This document shows, piece by piece, positions 41,111 through 52,063 of a stretch of 64,000 bases of DNA; the stretch's first letter is position 1, and each line of letters begins with the position of its first letter. The notes beneath the pieces are model-generated. The model worked only from the letters and a program-made list of their open reading frames with translations, searched no databases and was not told the origin of the DNA. The stretch covers positions 36,001 to 100,000 of the forward strand of contig JABMCL010000181.1 in assembly GCA_018857735.1 (NCBI GenBank), given 5' to 3'. The position numbers and the translations under genes are program-made. This stretch comes from Alviniconcha marisindica (lineage: Eukaryota; Mollusca; Gastropoda; Provannidae).

Positions 41111-41166
41111 CCAGTGACGTCACCCCAGACTGACCATTAACGAAACCGGAAGTAGCTGTCAGCCTC

Positions 41167-41568
41167 ATGGCGGTTACCAGTGACGTCCCATACGGCGAGG
41201 AGGAGGCGGGGGCCGACAGCCCGCTGACGTGGCAGGACTACCTGGAGGTGGCAGTGCTCCTTGTGTCCTGCATCCTGGCCCTGCTGGGCCACCTGGCCGT
41301 CCTCAGGGTGTCGCTGAGCATCCGCAGCTTCTCGCGCCACATCTCTATCCTCTTCTGCGGAATCCTCTGCGCCGACGTCCTCGTCTGCACCACGCGCATC
41401 CCCGCCACCGTCTACCTCATCTTCTCCCCGCCCTACCGCCCTGGCCACGCCGTCATCGCTAGACTGGGGGACACCAACGCCGTCACCACGACCGCGGGCG
41501 TTGCTTCCTCTCCCATGATCTCCACCAACGGCCTTGTGGACGACGCTGTGCCGGGGGCAGGTCGGAGG
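41167..41568 (+). CDS. Orphan GPCR-like receptor, exon 1 (helices 1 and 2)
   Basis: This is the first coding exon of a rhodopsin-like (class A) seven-helix receptor, expected in the plasma membrane. The ATG at 41167 opens a short acidic N-terminus, then helix 1 (about residues 25-47, with GHLAVL where class A receptors usually have a GN motif) and helix 2 (about residues 58-82, with CADVL matching the conserved LxxxD). Start choice rests on this ATG being the first in frame before helix 1; no upstream signal was seen. The 3' border is uncertain. An AGG|GTGGGT donor after 41568 is phase 0 and fits the phase-0 start of exon 2; a weaker phase-0 GT after 41451 would give a more normal short loop between helices 2 and 3. 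The GC-rich coding base composition contrasts with the repeats around it. No ligand can be assigned. Confidence 0.72.
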
Positions 41569-41644
41569 GTGGGTGTGGTGCGGGATGACGTTGGGGTGGA
41601 GCTCGGGGCTGACGCGGCCGGTACCGTGGACATCGATGTCGCAT

Positions 41645-41870
41645 GCGAGGTGCTCTGTCTGTCGGTTTCCTTGATACTCTGTCTGTCGGTTTCCTTGGTA
41701 CTCTGTCTGTCGGTTTCCTTGATACTCTGTCTGTCGGTTTCCTTGGTACTCTGTCGGTTTCAATACCTGTTTGTCTCTGTCTGTCTGTCTCTCAGTCTGT
41801 CTGTATATCTGTCTATCTGTCTGCTGCCTGTCTGTCTGTCTGTCTATCTTCTGGCCATTATCCTTAATTC
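41645..41870. repeat. CTGTCTGTCGGTTTCCTTG repeat and TCTG tract in receptor intron 1
   Basis: A 26-bp unit (ACTCTGTCTGTCGGTTTCC with TTGGT) repeats four to five times, then degenerates into TCTG. Confidence 0.85.
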
Positions 41871-42289
41871 GGTAGTTAGTGAGCAGAATTATCTCCAGTG
41901 AGCACCCGCCAAAAATCCAACAAGTGCACCGTCCACCAGTCAGAATATACTTATATCCACTGTCTTATCGCAGACAGTTTTTGTAGTTCGCACATTGGTT
42001 TGTCAGTCTGAACAATGAGTGCCATGTGAAGGTGCTGTTACGCAAATGAGGTTAAACAGTCAATCATTTGGTTCAAAGGGGTAGGGAGCTCTGTGTATAT
42101 GTGGGAACTGCATTTAATCAAAAAGTTTGTTAAGTGACCTACTGCTCATGATGTGACACTTAATCTCACGTCAGACTTTCTCAAGGATAGCTTAAATATC
42201 GCTATGGCAATTAGCTTCCTGTTCATGCAGCAAGAAAATCCAAATGGATGCTCGAATAGAAGAAGGAGATTAGTAGTTAGTGTGTAATT
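41871..42289. other. Unique part of receptor intron 1
   Basis: No exon recognised. Confidence 0.5.
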
Positions 42290-42760
42290 GTATTTGACGT
42301 CCGGTTGACCGCACGGAAGAGGAAGACTGGTCCAGTTCCAGGCTGCTGTACACAGAGTGAGCTAGGAGAGAAGAAAAAGAGGAAGATTGGTCCAGTTGCA
42401 GGCTAAAGAAGAGGAAGACTGGTCCAGTTCCAGGCGGCTGCCCACAGAGTGATCTAGGAGAGAAGAAGAAAAAGAAGAGGAAGACTGGTCCAGTTCAGGC
42501 TAAAGAAGAGGAAGACTGGTCCAATTCCAGGCTAAAGAAGAGGAAGACTGGTCCAGTTCCAGGCTGAAGAAGAGGAAGACTGGTCCAGTTCCAGGCTGAA
42601 GAAGAGGAAGACTGGTCCAGTTCCAGGCTGAAGAAGAGGAAGACTGGTCCAGTTCCAGGCTGCTGCCCGCTGCGTGAACTAAGAGCGAAGAAGAAGACTG
42701 GTCCAGTTGCAGGCTAAAGAAGAGGCAGACTGGTCCAGTTCCAGCCCGCTGCAGCTACGT
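42290..42760. repeat. 31-bp minisatellite in receptor intron 1
   Basis: The unit is GAAGAGGAAGACTGGTCCAG then TTCCAGGCTGA, interrupted by longer units with CTGCCCACAGAGTGA. It ends about 70 bp before the exon 2 acceptor. Confidence 0.85.
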
Positions 42761-42831
42761 CTTTCTCAACGCTGCAGCCGTAGGTGAGCAAGAAGGGATA
42801 ATTTAACGAGCAGCACAATCATACTTTCCAG

Positions 42832-43049
42832 GTGTGGTCCGCGAGCAGCGCCACCATGATGACGGTGGTGTGGCTCCACCTAGCGGTGAGCGCGCAGCGT
42901 CTCACCATCATCTTCTCCTTCTCCAAGTACCGCAAGATCTTCACCCAGACCTTCACGGGTGTGCTGACGCTGGGCGCGTGGCTGCTGGGGTTGGTCGTCG
43001 TCTACACTCCACTCAGGGTGCTGGGCCTGCCCGTGGAGAGGGCCGAAAG
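42832..43049 (+). CDS. Orphan GPCR-like receptor, exon 2 (helices 3 and 4)
   Basis: The exon follows a TTTCCAG acceptor, starts in phase 0 and ends in phase 2 at AAAG|GTGTGT, which joins exon 3 in frame. It encodes 72 codons plus two bases. Helix 3 runs through MMTVVWLHLAV and ends in SAQRLTII, so the class A DRY triplet reads QRL: the arginine is kept and the aspartate and tyrosine are lost. An intracellular loop (FSFSKYRKIFTQ) and helix 4 (GVLTLGAWLLGLVVVY) follow, with the conserved helix-4 tryptophan present. The usual cysteine at the top of helix 3 is absent. The end of this exon is partly duplicated at about 43133-43190 within the next intron. Confidence 0.78.
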
Positions 43050-43093
<44 letters not shown>

Positions 43094-43130
43094 GTGTGTG
43101 GGGGGGTGGGGGGGTGGGGGGTGGGGTGGG
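43050..43130. repeat. TG/TGCG and G-rich tract directly at the exon 2 donor
   Basis: The donor GT is itself the first dinucleotide of a TGTGTGCGTGCG run, followed by a GGGGGTGGGG stretch. Confidence 0.85.
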
Positions 43131-43132
43131 GG

Positions 43133-43190
43133 GGTTGTCATCTACACAGCGCTCCGGGTTCTAGATCTGCCTGTGGAGAGGGTCAGAGAG
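43133..43190 (+). repeat. Diverged duplicate of the receptor exon 2 end
   Basis: GTTGTCATCTACACAGCGC, TCCGGGTTCTAGATCTGCC and TGTGGAGAGGGTC align with the last 55 bases of exon 2. The peptides compare as VIYTALRVLDLPVER against VVYTPLRVLGLPVER. Confidence 0.75.
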
Positions 43191-43194
43191 CTGG

Positions 43195-43860
43195 CTGTCT
43201 CTCGGGGGTGTGATGTGATGGTGTCTGGGGGGTGTGGGTGTATGAGGGGTGTGGGTGTATGGGGTTGTGGTGGTGGGTATGTGAGGGGTGTGGGTGTGGG
43301 AGTGTGAAAGGTGTGGGTGTGTGAAGAGGATGTGTGAGGAGGATGTGTGAGGGCTGTGGGAATGTGAGGAGGGTGTGTAAGGGGTGAGAGTGTGCGAGGT
43401 GTATGTGGGATGTGGGTGTATGAGGGGTGCGGTTGGTATGGGGGTGTGAGGAGGGGGTGTAAGCGGTGTGGGTATGTGAGGGGTGTTGGTGTCTGAAGAG
43501 GGTGTATGAGGGGTGTGAACTTGAGCAGTGTATGTGTCGGTGGGGGTGTGATGAGAGTGTGTGAAGGTTGTGGGGTGTGATGGGGGTGTGGCTATGTGAC
43601 GAGGGTGTGAGGGGTGTGGATGTTTGAGGATGTATGAGGGGTGTAGGTGTGAGGAGGGTGTGAGGAGGGTAAATAGTGTAGGTGTGTGCCGGGTGAAAAG
43701 CGTGTGTAGGTAGTGTGGTTGAGTGAAGGGGTTTGGGTATGTGAGGAGGGAATGTAAGGAATGTGGGTGTGTAAGTGTGGGTGAGGGTGAGGGGGGTGGG
43801 GGGTGAGAGGTGTGTGTGAGTGGTGTAGGTATATGAGCTAGGATGTGTGAGTAGGGGTGT
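43195..43860. repeat. GTG-rich degenerate minisatellite in receptor intron 2
   Basis: Irregular units such as GGTGTGGGTGTGTGAGGAG fill the region; many contain GTGAGG-like donor words. Confidence 0.8.
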
Positions 43861-43906
43861 GAGCTTACAGCTGCATCGTTCTGTCTGTCACTCTGTGTTC
43901 ATGTGC

Positions 43907-43998
<92 letters not shown>
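43907..43998. repeat. GT microsatellite in receptor intron 2
   Basis: Pure GT. Confidence 0.95.
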
Positions 43999-43999
<1 letters not shown>

Positions 44000-44535
44000 T
44001 ACCTTGCGGAACCCCGCTTATTTATGCATTACAACTTGATACCACTTTAAACTTCTGTTTGTTTGTTCTAATAGTATCACGATAGGCTTTTTTAACGTCT
44101 CGAATTTACAACTTTCCGCTTGCAAAGTCTTTCCCCATGGCCCAAAATCTCCAAAGTCTTTCTCTAGGGTCTGTTTCCGACACTGGCTACAGATCATTAG
44201 GCCACAGTATGTGCCGTGCAACCAATTTTATAGTGTTAAATGTTCCGCTTCTGTTATGTGTTAGATATACCGTTGATGTTTGGTATTTTTAAGTAGTTTG
44301 CGATGGCATCACATGAGAGACAGTGGACGCTTGTGGGGCAGCTGTGCCAACTTTACTGTGGAAGAGCATTGTTTATTTTTATGTAACCACATCCGTGGAC
44401 TACTAGCCGTATCTTGCCGTAATACTTCTCGTCAATATAAGTCTATTCTGCATACCGTTTGCCAGTTTTTTCAAACCGAAAATCTTGCATGCATTTTCTA
44501 ATTTTAGTAACAGTTACGGCAGCCTCCAGTTACTG
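43999..44535. other. Unique part of receptor intron 2
   Basis: No exon recognised. Confidence 0.5.
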
Positions 44536-44782
44536 GCGAAAGAGCTCCTTGGAAATTTGTGAATAATGACGACAACAACAACCAGTGTATGACACAAGTA
44601 TAACATTAAGACATGTCCGGAATGTTTGTTAAAATATATTTTGATAGATGCTACATTTATAGTGTTAACTGATTTTATTCCAGTTAAAAAAGACTTCTTT
44701 TTACATGAATTCATTTCCTGATGACGCCTGAAAGAGCCGAAAGTTTGGTAAGAATAAAATCGTGGTGTGAACATTTGACAAG
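44536..44782 (+). mobile_element. Retroelement-terminus-like segment with hammerhead-type core
   Basis: CTGATGA (44718-44724), a short gap with an imperfect stem, and GAAA (44739-44742) precede TTTGGTAAGAATAAAATCG. CTGATGA plus GAAA are the two conserved strands of a hammerhead ribozyme; Penelope-like elements carry such motifs. The intervening stem has a mismatch, so activity is doubtful. The segment lies in the receptor's second intron just before the exon 3 acceptor. Confidence 0.4.
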
Positions 44783-44811
44783 CCCCATCTTTCTCCCCGT
44801 TCCGCTGTCAG

Positions 44812-45418
44812 AGGCGCGTGCGGGCCGAGCGATACGACGTCCCATCGCCTGCTGGTGGCCCACAGCGTGACGACCGCGCTGCTCTGCCTGCTGCCGCTCC
44901 TGCTCACGCTCGCGTGCTACGCCCTCGTCATGCGCAGCGTCTGGCTGGCCAGGGAGGTGCGCACCGAGTCGGCCAGCGAGTACAACCGCGTGGTGCTGGT
45001 GACCTTCCTCAGACTTCTCTCCCTTCTCCTCACCTATTTTCCCGTCTGCCTCATGGAGGTGATGGACGTCACTTCCGGCGTGGTGCCGGACGCGGCTCGC
45101 CGCTACGTGGGTCACCTGCTGTGGCTGCAGTCCGCCGTGTCGCCCTTCGTCACTCTGCAGGACAACGACTTCCGGGACAAGCTGATCGTGCCCGAGCACG
45201 TGGCTGGGGCTGAGGGCAAGGGGCCGGGCGGGCGGGGGAGGCGGGGCAAAGAGGGAGGGGTCATGCCCGACATCGGCAGCTCCGGGGGGCAGGACGGCGA
45301 GGAGCACCGGGCCCGCAACATCGAGCAGATGAACCAGGAGAGCCGCCGCCAGCTGCAGCGAGGCATCAGTTTCATCAGCTCCGCCGACATGAAGACCATC
45401 CGCGGTAGCAATGAGTGA
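44812..45418 (+). CDS. Orphan GPCR-like receptor, exon 3 (helices 5-7 and tail)
   Basis: The acceptor CTGTCAG precedes an exon that begins with the third base of a split arginine codon (phase 2), matching exon 2. It encodes extracellular loop 2 with one cysteine, helix 5 (ALLCLLPLLLTLACYALV), a basic third loop, helix 6 (LLSLLLTYFPVCLMEV, with TYFP replacing CWxP) and helix 7 (LLWLQSAVSPFVTLQ, with SPFVT in place of NPxxY), then DNDFR resembling the start of helix 8. A glycine- and charge-rich tail of about 85 residues ends at a TGA at 45416-45418. That stop lies at the first unit of a tandem array built from the same bases, so an alternative splice-out near 45415 cannot be excluded. Total protein would be about 370-408 residues. 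The mutated microswitches could mean altered activation; the reading frame itself is intact. Confidence 0.78.
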
Positions 45419-46170
45419 CAGGACTATGTGTGGCAGCGTTGTGTGAGTGGGTGACAGGACCATCTGTGGCAGCGTTGTGTGAGTGGGTGACAGGACCATC
45501 TGTGGCAGCGCTGAGTGAGTGGGTGACAAGACCATCTGTGGCAACGCTGAGTGAGTGGGTGACAAGACCATCTGTGGCAGCGCTGAGTGAGTGGGTGACA
45601 AGACCATCTGTGGCAGCGTTGTGTGAGTGGGTGACAGGACCATCAGTGCCAGCGCTGAGTGAGTGGGTGGATGGGTGACAGGACCATCTGTGGCAGCGCT
45701 GAGTGAGTGGGTGGATGGGTGACTGGACCATCTGTGGCAGCACTGTGTGAGTGGGTGACAGGACCATCTGTGCCAGCGCTGAGTGAGTGGGTGACAGGAC
45801 CATCTATGGCAGCACTGAGTCAGTGGGTGACAGGATCATCTGTGCCAGCGCTGGGTGAGTGGGTGACAGGACCATCTATGGCAGCACTGAGTCAGTGGGT
45901 GACAGGATCATCTGTGCCAGCGCTGGGTGAGTGGGTGACTGGACCATCTATGGCATCACTGAGTCAGTAGGTGACAGGATCATCTGTGCCAGCGCTGACT
46001 CAGTGGGTGACAGGATCATCTGTGCCAGCGCTGAGTCAGTGGGTGACAGGACCATCTGTGGCAGCGCTGAGTGAGTGGGTGGATGGGTGACAGGATCATC
46101 TGTGCCAGCGCTGACTCAGTGGGTGACAGGACCATTTGTGCCAGCGCTGAGTGAATGGGTGAGTGAATGA
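45394..46170. repeat. 36-bp minisatellite growing out of the receptor's final codons
   Basis: The coding end GACCATCCGCGGTAGCAATG then AGTGACAG aligns with array units GACCATCTGTGGCAGCGCTG then AGTGAGTGGGTGACAG. About 20 units follow, some with a TCAG or ATGG variant. Confidence 0.85.
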
Positions 46171-46374
46171 GCTTTCTCGTTCGCTCAGACCATGGTCTCC
46201 AGTGGTCCAAAAGCAGCCGCAGTGCATTGCAGGTTCTCCAGGACGCCGAAGGTCTGTTTCAGTGTAAAAATAATAGATGACTAAAGAAAGCCGAGGTGTT
46301 GACTGAGTTGGCTCAGACGCAAGATGGACTCTAGGGAACGTTCAATGTTCTCCGGGAGTTCTCTGCACTTGAGG

Positions 46375-46560
46375 TGGGTCAAAGAGTCACAGCTGAGTGA
46401 ACTGACAAAGTTTGAAGAATCACAGCTGAGTGAACTGACAACGTTTGAAGAATCACAGCAGAGTGAACTGACAAAGTTTGAAGAATCACAGCTGAGTGAA
46501 CTGACAAAGTTTGAAGAATCACAGCAGAGTGAGCAAACTGAACTAATCAAACTTGAGTGA
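46375..46560. repeat. 33-bp repeat, 5-6 copies
   Basis: The unit is ACTGACAAAGTTTGAAGAAT then CACAGCTGAGTGA. Confidence 0.85.
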
Positions 46561-46978
46561 ACTAACGGGGTGGAAGAAACACATCTGAGTGAACTAAAGT
46601 GGTGGAAGAATCACCAGTTCTTCAAATTCGTATTCCACAGCTGGTCTCGTGCTTTGTAAAAGCTCTTCTTTAACGTAACAACGCCTCGCTTCACTTTACT
46701 GCAGATCAAGATGGCCGGCCCACTGCCAGTAAGCGCGAATGTCTGCCGCGGCGTCTTAAAGCCAAAACCGACACAAAGTGATCAGATCACAGCGAACAAA
46801 TTGAAGACGTTACAGAAGACATAGACCAGTGCAATAAGAATATAAATAAGCAAATGCATACATAAATGAAAAAGAGGCGCCCAAGAACGATAACTGCACG
46901 GCGGGTGTGAGACTTCTCTCATTTCCATCAGCAGCCCGAGAAGACGAGCACTGTGCTGACTCTGCGTTGGCCTACTTC
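46561..46978. other. Unique sequence downstream of the receptor gene
   Basis: No exon recognised; it may contain the receptor 3' untranslated region. Confidence 0.4.
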
Positions 46979-47173
46979 TATCATTGGCGGGAGCTGCCAC
47001 AAGTATCATTTTTGTCGCGACAAAAGTAAGCTTGTCACTTTTGTCACGACAAAATTATGTATATTTGTCCCGACAAAACTTTTGTCGCGACAAACGACGT
47101 GTTTTGTCGCGACAAACACGTGTTTGTTTTGTCGCGATAAAAATAATACTTGTAGCAGCTCCCGCCAGTGATA
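46979..47173. mobile_element. 195-bp foldback element built from TTTTGTCGCGACAAAA palindromes
   Basis: Ends are inverted repeats of about 40 bp: TATCATTGGCGGGAGCTGC on the left and GCAGCTCCCGCCAGTGATA on the right, continuing inward through ACAAGTATCATTTTTGTCGC and its complement. Five or six copies of the palindromic core TTTGTCGCGACAAA or close variants (CACGACAAAA, CCCGACAAAA) fill the interior. It has no coding capacity and looks like a small MITE or foldback element. Confidence 0.7.
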
Positions 47174-47514
47174 TACTTCGTTGTCTCGATTGGGACTTCC
47201 TCCTTTCTCATAAGAAATTTAGATCGCTTTTCCTTGAGAGAAACCAATAGAAAGAGTGACGCTTTTATGCCTGTGACTGCTGACTAAAGGTTGGTGGAAT
47301 GTCTCTCTCCCTATAATTATATGTAACTCTAGATGTCGTCAGTTTTTGCTGCAATTCGGGTGCCATGTCCAAGCTATCGCCCTGAAAACGCTGTAGTATA
47401 TACACCACTCGCCTTTTGCCCATCATGCACACCTGGTCCCGCACTGGTGGTGCACCTCTTCCCATCATGCAGCCAGGACTACGGGTAATAATGCCTGTGT
47501 GAAACACCTCGTCT

Positions 47515-49030
47515 GTGATCTAACCAGACCTTTAGCTCTGCAGTCTGTGGTCTAATCAAACCTTTAGCTCTGCAATATGTGGTCTAACCAAACCTTTAGC
47601 TCTGCAGTCTGCGGTCTAACCAAACCTTTAGCTCTGCAGTTTGTGGTCTAACCAAACCTTTAGCTCTGCAGTCTGCGGTCTAATCAAACCTTTAGCTCTG
47701 CAGTCTGTGGTCTAATCAAACCTTTAGCTCTACAGTCTGTGGTCTAACCAAACCTTTAGCTCTGCAGTCTGCGGTCTAACCAAACCTTTAGCTCTGCAGT
47801 CTGCGGTCTAACCAAACCTTTAGCTCTACAGTCTGCGGTCTAACCAAACCTTTAGCTCTGCAGTCTGTGGTCTAACCAAACCTTTAGCTCTGCAGTCTGC
47901 GGTCTAACCAAACCTTTAGCTCTGCAGTCTGCGGTCTAACCAAACCTTTAGCTCTGCAGTCTGCGGTCTAACCAAACCTTTAGCTCTGCAGTCTGTGGTC
48001 TAACCAAACCTTTAGCTCTGCGGTCTAACCAAACCTTTAGCTCTGCAGTCTGTGGTCTAACCAAACCTTTAGCTCTGCGGTCTAACCAAACCTTTAGCTC
48101 TGCAGTCTGTGGTCTAACCAAACCTTCAGCTCTGCGGTCTAACCAAACCTTTAGCTCTGCAGTCTGTGGTCTAACCAAACCTTCGGCTCTGCGGTCTAAC
48201 CAAACCTTTAGCTCTACAGTCTGTGGTCTAACCAAACCTTTAGCTCTGCGGTCTAACCAGACCTTTAGCTCTGCAGTCTGTGGTCTAACCAAACCTTTAG
48301 CTCTGCGGTCTAACCAAACCTTTAGCTCTGCAGTCTGTGGTCTAACCAAACCTTTAGCTCTGCAGTCTGTGGTCTAACCAAACCTTTAGCTCTGCAGTCT
48401 GTGGTCTAACCAAACCTTTAGATCTGCGGTCTAACCAGACCTTTAGTTCTACAGTCTGTGGTCTAACCAAACCTTTAGCTCTGCGGTCTAACCAAACCTT
48501 TAGCTCTGCAGTCTGTGGTCTAACCAAACCTTTAGCTCTGCGGTCTAACCAGACCTTTAGCTCTGCAGTGTGCGGTCTAACCAAACCTTTAGCTCTGCGG
48601 TCTAACCAAACCTTTAGCTCTACAGTCTGTGGTCTAACCAAACCTTTAGCTCTGCGGTCTAACCAAACCTTTAGCTCTGCGGTCTAACCAAACCTTTAGC
48701 TCTACAGTCTGTGGTCTAACCAAACCTTTAGCTCTGCGGTCTAACCAGACCTTTAGCTCTGCAGTCTGTGGTCTAACCAAACCTTTAGCTCTGCAGTCTG
48801 TGGTCTAACCAAACCTTTACCTCTGCGGTCTAACCAGACCTTTAGCTCTGCAGTGTGCGGTCTAACCAAACCTTTAGCTCTGCGGTCTAACCAGACCTTT
48901 AGCTCTGCAGTCTGTGGTCTAACCAAACCTTTAGCTCTGCGGTCTAACCAAACCTTTAGCTCTGCAGTGTGCGGTCTAACCAAACCTTTAGCTCTGCGGT
49001 CTAACCAGACCTTTAGCTCTGCAGTGTGAG
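47515..49030. repeat. 1.5-kb composite minisatellite (32- and 24-bp units)
   Basis: Long units read CTAACCAAACCTTTAGCTCT then GCAGTCTGTGGT; short ones lack GCAGTCTG and read GCGGT. In the left part (to about 48000) only long units occur; to the right long and short alternate. The minus-strand frame (VRPQTAELKVWLDRRAKGL) is open only because of unit length. Confidence 0.9.
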
Positions 49031-49689
49031 GTCGAGTCCCGGAGCCTAGGCCCGCAGCCGATCGATGAGCCGCTGCTTGCCGTGCAAATTACCCTCCTGC
49101 TGTTTACATTTCCTGCGCAGGGCCGCCGGCATCATTCTCTCGGCGTATGACTGGGGAACGTCTACTGCTGGAAAATCAAAGTTCTCAACAGGAATGGCGG
49201 AGGAGGGGAAGGGGGGAGGGGCGGGGCGGCAGAGAGAAGGGGGTAAGGGCGAGTGCCCCTGAGACCGCGTCCAGCACAATTTGGTACGACGTAATTGAGC
49301 AAGAATGAATATATATAGTGTCTTTGATTGAGGTCAACTCGGGGCTCCCTGACGGGGAAGCAAGCAAAGGCAGTTAGCATCGCTTGACACGTCACACGTG
49401 TAACAGGGGATAGCACTGGAACAGACCTGAAACAGATGCTCTCGACAACTGCCACTTGACAAGCAAGTAATAGCCTACGAGGTGGATTTTCGTTTCATTT
49501 GTCGTGGTTTTAAGTGTTTCGCCTTTATTGTGCCTTGTTGCAGGCGTAGTTAGGGTCAGCGTTAACCCAGGGTGAAAACAATCCGCGATGAACTAGGCAG
49601 TTAAATGCTGCTGCCAATCTTGCCAACAGATGACCCGTACACCGAATCTTCCTTGCACTTCTTTGAACCCGTGTCAAAAACACGACCTG
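49031..49689. other. Unique sequence with a possible minus-strand terminal exon
   Basis: On the minus strand a long pyrimidine run and TTTTCCAGCAG acceptor at about 49170-49250 precede an open frame reading VDVPQSYAERMMPAALRRK to LIDRLRA and a TAG at about 49047. It is phase-compatible with the phase-1 donor option of the transporter exon at 53415, but would omit helix 12, so it is only a weak candidate. Confidence 0.25.
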
Positions 49690-50820
49690 TTCACTTGACC
49701 CACTTCCCACGTCCCTCTTTGTTGAATGGCTGGAGCAACTGCTTCCTGCAGTGACAGCCATCATCGATCAGTCTCTGCAGACTGGTGCCTTGCCCTCTGT
49801 TTTTAAGGCGGCCATTGTAAAACCACTTCTCAAACCAAACCAAAAAATAAAATAATAAAAAAGAGAATAATTTGAAAAACTACCGGACCGTCTCCAATCT
49901 TTTTTTTCTTTTTCTTTTTCTTTTCTTTCTTTTTTTCTTTTTCTTTTCTTTCTTCTGTTTGTCAAAAGTCACTGAAAATTCGTCCCATCTCAACTCTCAG
50001 CATACCTCAACGCGAGCAGCCTCTTTCTTCCCTGCTCCCCAGCAGGCCTGAAGGCCAGGGCACAGTACTGTAACTGCCCTACTCAAAATGATGAATAACA
50101 TTCTGCCTGCTTTGAAAAATGGCCATGCAACTGTCAAAATTCCTCTTGATCTGTCAGCTGCGTTTAACACCACTGATCTCACCACTTTCTCTCAAAGACT
50201 TGAGCACCTCTACGGAATTTCTAGTACACCGCTCAACTGGTTCAGATCCTGCCTGTCCTACAGAACTCAGACTGTAGCTGTTAACTAAAAACGTTAACAG
50301 CCAACCTCGCTCAACCTCGTCGTTCCGCAAGGCTCTGTCCTCGGACCCATTCTATTCATTTTGCACACAAAACCTCTCACTACACTCATTCGACAACGCT
50401 CCATTTACAAGCCGTCCTTTTGCAGACGACACTCAGCTGCACGATTCTTGCCGTCCGCATCAAATAGATACCTCGGTCCGAGGCATCGCAGGACTGAATT
50501 TCAAATGTAAAGACATGGATAACATTCAACAAACTCAAGCTGAATGACGATAGATCAGAGGCTCTGCTTATTGTATCAAATAGAACTTATCTTCCAAATC
50601 CTCGTCCAACCTCCATTCGTATAGGAAACACTGGTATTCGCTTTTCCTTGTAGGCAAACATTCTGGGTGTGACACTTTCTAACAATCTGTCCATCCAGAA
50701 AAAAATGTCACCAACATCTGCAGAAATTGACTACATGAAAATTCGAAGAATTAGTAACATTCGTCACTACTCATTATTGATGCTAGAAAACCTCTGTAAA
50801 CAACATGCAATGTACTCTAT
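49690..50820 (+). pseudogene. Decayed non-LTR retrotransposon reverse transcriptase
   Basis: Fragments in several frames read as a non-LTR (CR1/Jockey-like) reverse transcriptase. An upstream block at about 49690-49840 reads LPAVTAIIDQSLQTGALP and ends in KPLLK. A central block at 50088-50285 contains LDLSAAFNTTDLTT, then LEHLYGISSTPLNWF and SYRTQTV. PQGSVLGP is encoded from about 50325 and the catalytic FADDTQL motif from 50418. Stops, frameshifts and a T/A-rich low-complexity insertion at about 49830-49960 break the frame, so this is a dead copy. Class assignment is from motif recognition only. Confidence 0.8.
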
Positions 50821-51749
50821 CAGTATTTAATGCGTAACGGTAAACATTGTCTGTACCTACGCCTTAAGCTTAAGCGTGAGTGAAACAATTCCATTTACAG
50901 TTTGAAGAGTAATTGTTAAGCGTTTCGAGTCCTTTGGCAAACTGTGTAACAGTATGTCCAGCATTATCTTGCTCAAGTGTTATAATAATATGTGAATATA
51001 TTGTACTATGTTGCATGTATTTCGTACTAGTTTTCCAGGTGCACATTAACAAAGATTACATTGCATGTCAGCAGGATATTTCCCTAAATACGTTTTCGTC
51101 AGAATTTTACATATGCTTATATATTGTATATTGGATCAGCTATTCTCTCTACATATCATATGCTTGTGGTTACTGCTTTGTTTGGCTGTTGTTTGTTCTG
51201 TTTTTTCGCTCGGCTGTTTTGATTTTTCCTCTTTTAAACAAAGGTATAGGATTTTTCTTCGACTGTTTCAGCTTGTACGGTGGTGTTACCTAGGCCAACT
51301 GGTTTGCAGTGGTTATTATAGTCGTTTTTGAGGAATATGTTGCCATGTTTATCGGTTAATTTTGCGGTCAATTAATTATTTTTATTTAATTTTTCCACGA
51401 TCAGAAATTACCTTGGATCTCTTTTTAAACACGCATTTGATGACGATGCGCCTTGTTTGAAGTTTGAAGTAGCAGCTTGCTTTTTATTTTCAGTGTTGTG
51501 GCAACATTGAGATACAATCACCATTTCAAATAATAACATTTCTTGGACCTGGAACGATGCAAGAGAAGCCCTACAAACTTGGTTTCTGATGTCTGCTTTT
51601 TTCTCTCTCTTTTTTTCACTCTGAAATCTGTGGTCATGACAGTTGTCAGTACTGAGGCCTGTGCTGTCGTTAGAACAAATGTTGTGAGATTTGTTTCGTA
51701 GGAATTGTTTATTTAACAAAAATCCTTATGCAAACTGTGTCACTGTTAC
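50821..51749. other. Unique AT-rich sequence
   Basis: No gene recognised. Confidence 0.5.
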
Positions 51750-51992
<243 letters not shown>

Positions 51993-52063
51993 TATTAAGT
52001 TTTGTCCAATCACCCATAACTCCAAAAATCTGAAACAAGAGTCACTGCTGGCGTTCTGAAACA

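Noticed and set aside
47948..49030. Repeated VRPQTAELKVWLDRRAKGL frames
   Set aside because: These are phase-open translations of the 32/24-bp minisatellite.
47515..49030. CRISPR-like regular repeat
   Set aside because: Units are contiguous with no unique spacers, and the genome is eukaryotic.
49047..49170. Terminal exon of the transporter
   Set aside because: The phase fits and a good acceptor exists, but direct joining would skip helix 12; not enough to annotate.
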